DNA of 64,000 nt from Rhizobium rhizoryzae. Lineage in GTDB: Bacteria > Pseudomonadota > Alphaproteobacteria > Rhizobiales > Rhizobiaceae. The DNA is taken from assembly GCF_011046895.1 (NCBI RefSeq), contig NZ_CP049250.1, positions 3,311,737 to 3,375,736 of the forward strand, given 5' to 3'. A program made the translations under genes and the position numbers. This document shows positions 59,788 to 64,000 of the stretch, in pieces. Positions within the stretch are counted from its first letter, which is position 1. The number at the start of each line of letters is the position of its first letter. Under the pieces are notes generated by a model. It was not told the DNA's origin and ran no database searches. It was given only the letters and a program-made list of their open reading frames with translations.

Positions 59788-61131
59788 ATGCCCCTGATCC
59801 CACGCCGAACCCGCTTTCTCCGTCGCTCCCGCGTGATGCGTGGATCCTGGGGCGTCTGGAAGCCACGGATCGTGTTCTGGCTTGGAGCGGTAGCCATCGG
59901 CGTTGTCAGCGTCGGCTTTGCCAAGGCGGCAGATTTGGCGCAGCACCTGTTTCATCACCTGCTCAACTCGCATACGTCCGGATACCTGATCCCGTTGCTG
60001 CTGACGCCGGCAGGCTTTGCACTCTGTGCCTGGCTCGCAATCCGCTTTTTTCCCAACTCGCAGGGCAGCGGCATTCCGCAGGCGATTGCCGCACGGCATC
60101 TGCATGACGAAAATGCCCGCACCTGGCTTCTTTCGCTGAAGGTGGCCGTGGGCAAGATCATCCTGACGGTCATCGGGCTCTTCTGCGGCGCGTCCATCGG
60201 GCGGGAAGGCCCGACTGTCCAGGTTGGCGCCGCCCTCATGCTGGCCAGCGGTCGCATCGGCGGCATGGTGCAGGCGCGCGGGCTCATTCTGGCGGGTTCC
60301 GCGGCTGGCATCGCTGCCGCATTCAACACACCGCTTGCCGGGATCGTGTTCGCGATCGAGGAGATGAGCCGGACTTTCGAAAGCCGCTCGAACGGGCTTG
60401 TGCTCACGGCAGTCATCCTGTCGGGTCTTGCGGCGCTGGGTCTCGTCGGCAGCTATACCTATTTCGGGGAAACATCCGTGAGTGCGGAAACCGGCCGCGA
60501 CTGGCTGCTGGTTCTGACCTGCGGCGTATGTGGCGGAGCACTGGGTGCCGCTTTCAGCGCCTCGGCGTTAAAGGCTGTCAGGCGCATCCGGCGCTGGGCG
60601 CATTCGCAACCCCTGAAGCGCATGGTGCTGCTCGCTGCAGCCTGCGGCCTTGCGGTGGCGATTGTCGGCGTGCTTTCGCACGGCGAGACCTTTGGAACCG
60701 GATATGAGGAATCGCAGCGGATCCTCGGCGGCGAAGCACCTTCGCCTCTGCTTTTCCTCGCCAAGCTTTCGACCACTTTTCTCTCCATGATCTCCGGCAT
60801 CCCCGGCGGCATCTTCGCGCCTTCCCTGACGGTTGGCGTGAGCCTGGGCGGCACGCTTGCCTCGCTCATCGGCAGCAATATCGCGCTGGGTGCGATCCTG
60901 GGAATGGCCGGCTATTTCGCAGGCGTTGTGCAGGCGCCGATGACTGCCTTCGTGATCATCATCGAGATGACTGGCAACCACGAGGCCGTCATACCGATCA
61001 TGGCTGCATCCATGCTTGGTTATATTACCTCGCGAATCATTTCACCCGAACCCCTCTATCACGGGCTTTCCCGGCCCTTCCTCGCGGAAGCCATTCGGCG
61101 CTACAGGAACGACAGACGGGCAAACACATGA
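59788..61131 (+). CDS. CLC-family chloride/proton antiporter
   Basis: A 447-residue CLC membrane protein. The four selectivity elements are present: GSGIP (in NSQGSGIPQAI), GREGPT (with the gating Glu), GIPGGIFAPS and a Tyr in the last helices. IVFAIEEMSRTF contains the inner Glu pair that marks the proton pathway, so an antiporter is more likely than a channel. It would exchange chloride (or fluoride/nitrate) for protons, perhaps in acid resistance. No CBS domains. Confidence 0.9.
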   Translation: MPLIPRRTRFLRRSRVMRGSWGVWKPRIVFWLGAVAIGVVSVGFAKAADLAQHLFHHLLNSHTSGYLIPLLLTPAGFALCAWLAIRFFPNSQGSGIPQAIAARHLHDENARTWLLSLKVAVGKIILTVIGLFCGASIGREGPTVQVGAALMLASGRIGGMVQARGLILAGSAAGIAAAFNTPLAGIVFAIEEMSRTFESRSNGLVLTAVILSGLAALGLVGSYTYFGETSVSAETGRDWLLVLTCGVCGGALGAAFSASALKAVRRIRRWAHSQPLKRMVLLAAACGLAVAIVGVLSHGETFGTGYEESQRILGGEAPSPLLFLAKLSTTFLSMISGIPGGIFAPSLTVGVSLGGTLASLIGSNIALGAILGMAGYFAGVVQAPMTAFVIIIEMTGNHEAVIPIMAASMLGYITSRIISPEPLYHGLSRPFLAEAIRRYRNDRRANT

Positions 61132-61367
61132 GCCGCATGGCACCGTCATGCCCGGCACTGCGGGCAATCCTGTGAGATAGCGGCTTACATATCATTTCAG
61201 TTATATGTCCGACGAGATTTTTTATTTGCGGCGATGGCAGGCGTCTATACGATAAGGTCGGAGGGTGACTGTGAGGGAGGAGTGTCGGGGGCAACCGGTG
61301 GATCGATCGGCCTATCCTGGACATATGACCGCACACCCCTGAAACCGTTTCGCTCTGGGAGGAGAAT
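61132..61367. promoter_or_regulatory. Promoter region of the TRAP transporter
   Basis: 236 bp between the CLC gene and the TRAP binding-protein gene. AT-rich at 61180-61230 with a TATACG (61247-61252); no operator was assigned. A GGGAGGAG binding site ends the region. Confidence 0.4.
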
Positions 61368-62402
61368 ATGTTGCGCACATTTATGCTTGCGGGTGTTTCC
61401 GCGGTTGCCCTATCGATTTCAGCTTTTTCGGCATCGGCCGCTGATGTGGTGCTCAAGCTGCACCAGATGCTGCCGCCGCAGGCCACCATTCCAGCCAAGG
61501 TCCTTGCTCCCTGGGCAGAAAAGATCAAGGCCGATTCCGGCGGCAAGATCGAGGTTCAGCTCTATCCGGCGATGCAGCTGGGCGGCAAACCATCCGATCT
61601 CGTCGATCAGGCCAAGGATGGGGTCGTCGATCTGGTGTGGACACTCGTCGGCTATACGCCCGGTCGCTTCCCCAAATCGGAAGCCTTTGAGCTTCCCTTC
61701 ATGGTCACGAGCGGTGAAGCCACCTCCGTTGCCTTCTACGACTTCTATGAAAAGCATCTGAAGAGCGAGTACAAGGACTATCACGTGCTTGCGGTCCATA
61801 CCCACGGACCGGGCCTGATCCATACGATCGGCTCCAAACCAGTCAAGTCGCTGGCCGACATGAAGGGTCTGAAGCTTCGCGGCACGTCAAAGGTGGTGAA
61901 CCAGATGCTGGAAGCCATGGGTGCTTCAGCGGTGGGCATGCCGGTAACGGCAGTACCGGAATCGCTGTCAAAGAGCGTGATCGATGGAACCGTCGTTCCT
62001 TGGGAAGTGACGCCCTCGATCAAGATCGCAGAGCTTGCGCCCAACCATACGCAGTTCTCCGGCAAGACCGGCCTTTACACGGCGGCGTTTCTCTTTGCGA
62101 TGAACAAGGATAGCTACAACGCACTTTCGCCCGAACTGAAGAAAGTTATCGACGCCAATTCCGGCCGAGAACTGGCACGCAAGTTCGGTCAGGCCATGGA
62201 CCAGGGCGACATTGCAGGCAAGGCCGTCGCAGACAAGGCTGGCAATACCACCATCACGCTCGACGAGGCGGAAACCGCCAAGTGGAAGGAACAGGGTGAA
62301 AAGGTCACCAAGAACTGGATCGCCGAGATGGACAAGAAGGGTCTCGACGGAAGCGGCCTTTACAAGGATGCCGTCGCCTTGATCCAGCAGAACACGAAAT
62401 AA
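61368..62402 (+). CDS. TRAP transporter substrate-binding protein, DctP family
   Basis: A 344-residue periplasmic binding protein with a signal peptide (about 1-24, cleaved after SASA). It starts ADVVLKLHQMLPPQATIPAK and has the TRAP features KGLKLRGTSK (the conserved Arg that binds carboxylates) and VPESLSKSVIDGTVVPWEV. The ligand should be an organic acid. It is the first gene of a TRAP operon, followed by an intrinsic terminator before the small permease gene, which would raise binding-protein levels. Confidence 0.92.
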   Translation: MLRTFMLAGVSAVALSISAFSASAADVVLKLHQMLPPQATIPAKVLAPWAEKIKADSGGKIEVQLYPAMQLGGKPSDLVDQAKDGVVDLVWTLVGYTPGRFPKSEAFELPFMVTSGEATSVAFYDFYEKHLKSEYKDYHVLAVHTHGPGLIHTIGSKPVKSLADMKGLKLRGTSKVVNQMLEAMGASAVGMPVTAVPESLSKSVIDGTVVPWEVTPSIKIAELAPNHTQFSGKTGLYTAAFLFAMNKDSYNALSPELKKVIDANSGRELARKFGQAMDQGDIAGKAVADKAGNTTITLDEAETAKWKEQGEKVTKNWIAEMDKKGLDGSGLYKDAVALIQQNTK

Positions 62403-62416
62403 TCCTCCCTCAACTG

Positions 62417-62455
62417 TCGGGCAGGACCATCGGTTGGTCCTGCCCGATTTTTTTT
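62417..62455 (+). terminator. Intrinsic terminator inside the TRAP operon
   Basis: TCGGGCAGGACCA (62417-62429) and TGGTCCTGCCCGA (62435-62447), perfect 13 bp stem, loop of 5, then eight T. Placed between the DctP and DctQ genes, it probably lets only part of the transcripts continue. Confidence 0.92.
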
Positions 62456-62532
62456 GGCCCGATCGACATCTGCGTTTTCTCAACTGCAGCATCGCCAGTC
62501 TATTTTATGTAACGTCCACTCGGGGGCTCATC

Positions 62533-63075
62533 ATGCCAACCCATGAATCTCGCACCGGCTTTTCCCGTCTCGAGAAATACATCACTCAGTTATCAGTCGT
62601 TCTTGTCGGGTTCGGCGGGCTGTGTCTCGTTGCGGCGTGTGCCCTTACAGGCCTTTCCATCATCGGCGCACTGACCATTCGCCCCATACCGGGCGAAATC
62701 GAGGTTGTGGAACTGCTCTGCGGTCTTGCGGTGTTCGGCTTCCTGCCCTTCTGCCAGCTGAAGCGCGGCCATGTGGGCGTCGACCTGCTGATTGCCGCCT
62801 TTGGCCAGAAGGCCATGAACGTGACGCAGTTGATCGGCGACATCATCATTGCAGGTCTTTTCGCCCTGATCACCTGGCGTCACTGCATCGGCTTCCTTGA
62901 CAAGCTGGAGAACGGTGAAACGACCCCGCTGCTTCTGTGGCCAATCTGGTGGGGCTATCTGGTCGCGCTGATCCTTCTGATCGCCAACGTTCTCGTCTGC
63001 CTCTTCATCATCCTCGCCGACCTGCGTGACATACGCAACAAGAAGGCAATCGTTGCGGCCATGGGAGCACACTGA
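62533..63075 (+). CDS. TRAP transporter small permease, DctQ family
   Basis: A 180-residue membrane protein with four predicted helices: about 19-41, 55-77, 92-112 and 138-162. The pattern RPIPGEIEVVELLCGLAVFG then FLPFCQLKRGHVGVDLL is a DctQ signature. It forms the membrane part of the tripartite transporter with DctM. The ATG at 62533 has CGGGGG upstream. The stop overlaps the next start (TGATG). Confidence 0.88.
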   Translation: MPTHESRTGFSRLEKYITQLSVVLVGFGGLCLVAACALTGLSIIGALTIRPIPGEIEVVELLCGLAVFGFLPFCQLKRGHVGVDLLIAAFGQKAMNVTQLIGDIIIAGLFALITWRHCIGFLDKLENGETTPLLLWPIWWGYLVALILLIANVLVCLFIILADLRDIRNKKAIVAAMGAH

Positions 63076-64000
63076 TGTCCGGCATTGAAATTGGTCTCTG
63101 GTCCTTTCCGGTTCTGATTATCCTCATCTTCCTGCGCGTGCCAATCGGCGCCGCCATGCTGGGCTGCGGCGTGGTGGGCACCTGGATGGTGCTTGGAAAA
63201 TGGACCCCCATCCTTTCGCAGCTGAAAGCCGTCATCTGGTCGACGAACGTCAACTACTCGCTGTCGATCATTCCGCTGTTCCTGCTGATGGGACAATTTG
63301 CAGCGCGCGGAGGGATGAGCCAATCCCTGTTCAATGCGGCTGCCGCTTTTCTCGGCCATCGAAAGGGCGGCGTTGCCATGGCGGCTGTCGGCGCCTGCGC
63401 GGGCTTCGGCTCCATCTGCGGCTCTTCTCTGGCAACCGCCGCCACCATGGCACAGGTCGCCCTGCCGGAACTGCGTCGCCACGGCTATTCAGGCGGACTT
63501 TCCACGGCGACGCTTGCCGCCGGCGGCACGCTGGGCATTCTCATCCCGCCATCCGTGGTGCTGGTGATCTACGCCATTCTGGCGGAACAGAACATCGCCA
63601 AGCTCTTCCTTGCCGCTTTCGTACCCGGCATCATCGCCGCGCTTTCCTATCTGACGGTCATCGCCATCTATGTGCGGCTGAAGCCGGAAAGCGCCGGTCA
63701 GGCCCCTCGCCTGCCCTGGGCAGAACGCATTCCTGCCCTCATTGCCGTATGGCCGGTCGTGCTGATCTTCTTCCTCGTGGTGGGCGGCATCTATCTCGGC
63801 TGGTTTACGCCAACCCAGGCAGCTGCCGTGGGCGCGGCAGGAACGGGTCTGGTTGCCTGGAAGAACGGCGGTCTGGACCGCTCGTCCCTGATCGCCTGCT
63901 TCAAGGAAACGGCCGTCTCCACAGGCATGATCTTCTTCATCGTGCTGGGCGCGACCGTCTTCAACTCCTTCCTCGCCTTTTCACGCCTGCCGCAGGTTGG
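63075..64000 (+). CDS. TRAP transporter large permease, DctM family (partial)
   Basis: The gene runs off the right edge; about 308 codons are visible and no stop occurs. It begins MSGIEIGLWSFPVLIILIFL and contains MGQFAARGGMSQSLFNAA, GSICGSSLATAATMAQVALP and the family element AAGGTLGILIPPSVVLVIYA. DctM has about 12-14 helices and carries the sodium-coupled transport path. It starts on the last base of dctQ and uses the same operon. Confidence 0.93.
   Translation, partial: MSGIEIGLWSFPVLIILIFLRVPIGAAMLGCGVVGTWMVLGKWTPILSQLKAVIWSTNVNYSLSIIPLFLLMGQFAARGGMSQSLFNAAAAFLGHRKGGVAMAAVGACAGFGSICGSSLATAATMAQVALPELRRHGYSGGLSTATLAAGGTLGILIPPSVVLVIYAILAEQNIAKLFLAAFVPGIIAALSYLTVIAIYVRLKPESAGQAPRLPWAERIPALIAVWPVVLIFFLVVGGIYLGWFTPTQAAAVGAAGTGLVAWKNGGLDRSSLIACFKETAVSTGMIFFIVLGATVFNSFLAFSRLPQV

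Noticed and set aside
1..64000. CRISPR arrays, tRNA and rRNA genes
   Set aside because: No regularly spaced direct repeats, cloverleaf-like sequences or extended rRNA sequence were seen. The only rRNA-like match is the short 16S-end motif near 44634-44650, which acts as a ribosome binding site.

Overview
The window looks like chromosomal DNA from a member of the Rhizobiaceae (Agrobacterium/Rhizobium-like alphaproteobacteria). The support is a high-GC sequence, a betIBA choline-to-glycine-betaine operon, bioB preceded by BioR-type boxes, the cisplatin-response ATP-dependent ligase with its beta-CASP exonuclease, a Zur-like box of alphaproteobacterial type, a Tat-exported beta-helix protein typical of this family, and several rhizobial intergenic palindromic repeats (two 185-186 bp elements with 47 bp arms, two RIME-like elements). 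No rRNA, tRNA or CRISPR array was seen. Both edges cut genes: a Phd/YefM-like antitoxin on the left and a TRAP large permease on the right.

Layout. 0-4.5 kb: Phd antitoxin edge, YqaA-like membrane protein, Xre/RES toxin-antitoxin, a MarR regulator divergent from DUF899, DUF1579 and VOC genes. 4.5-10.6 kb: a family-5 binding-protein ABC importer with a fused double ATPase and an MFS protein, with a Zur-like palindrome before the binding-protein gene. 10.6-12.1 kb: MazEF/PemIK, an HNH protein and a PhnA-domain protein. 12.1-15 kb: an operon of adenylation enzyme, carrier protein and GNAT-like transferase. 15.1-17.2 kb: an apparent insert holding a frameshifted RTX gene and an unknown gene. It is bracketed by a diverged copy of the last codons of the HerA-like ATPase gene and that gene itself. 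17.2-26.1 kb: HerA-like ATPase, BrkB, a frameshifted HicA-like module, a D,D-carboxypeptidase with SPOR domain, a serine/threonine dehydratase and two paralogous L,D-transpeptidases separated by a MITE inserted in a stop codon.

26-49 kb: hydrolase, chemoreceptor, DNA ligase plus exonuclease, DHA2 efflux pump with divergent MarR, orphan bioB, a diguanylate cyclase, a Tat beta-helix protein, two glutathione transferases, a DUF2087 protein with a palindromic element inside its coding sequence, a class 3 asparaginase, DUF3750, RelBE, two paralogous secreted proteins of unknown function, a quinone oxidoreductase and an EAL-CBS-GGDEF protein. 49-64 kb: HdeD-like protein, betIBA (with a palindromic element between betB and betA), an HTH/PIN toxin-antitoxin pair, an ECF sigma operon with DUF1800 and DUF1501 genes, a CLC antiporter and a TRAP transporter.

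Themes: six toxin-antitoxin-like loci in about 55 kb, many divergent regulator/target pairs with visible operators, envelope remodelling enzymes, and metal, osmolyte and solute uptake. The strongest candidates for undescribed biology are the adenylation/carrier/GNAT cassette, the RTX insert beside it, and the Zur-like-box ABC/MFS locus. All assignments come from reading the sequence; no database search was run.
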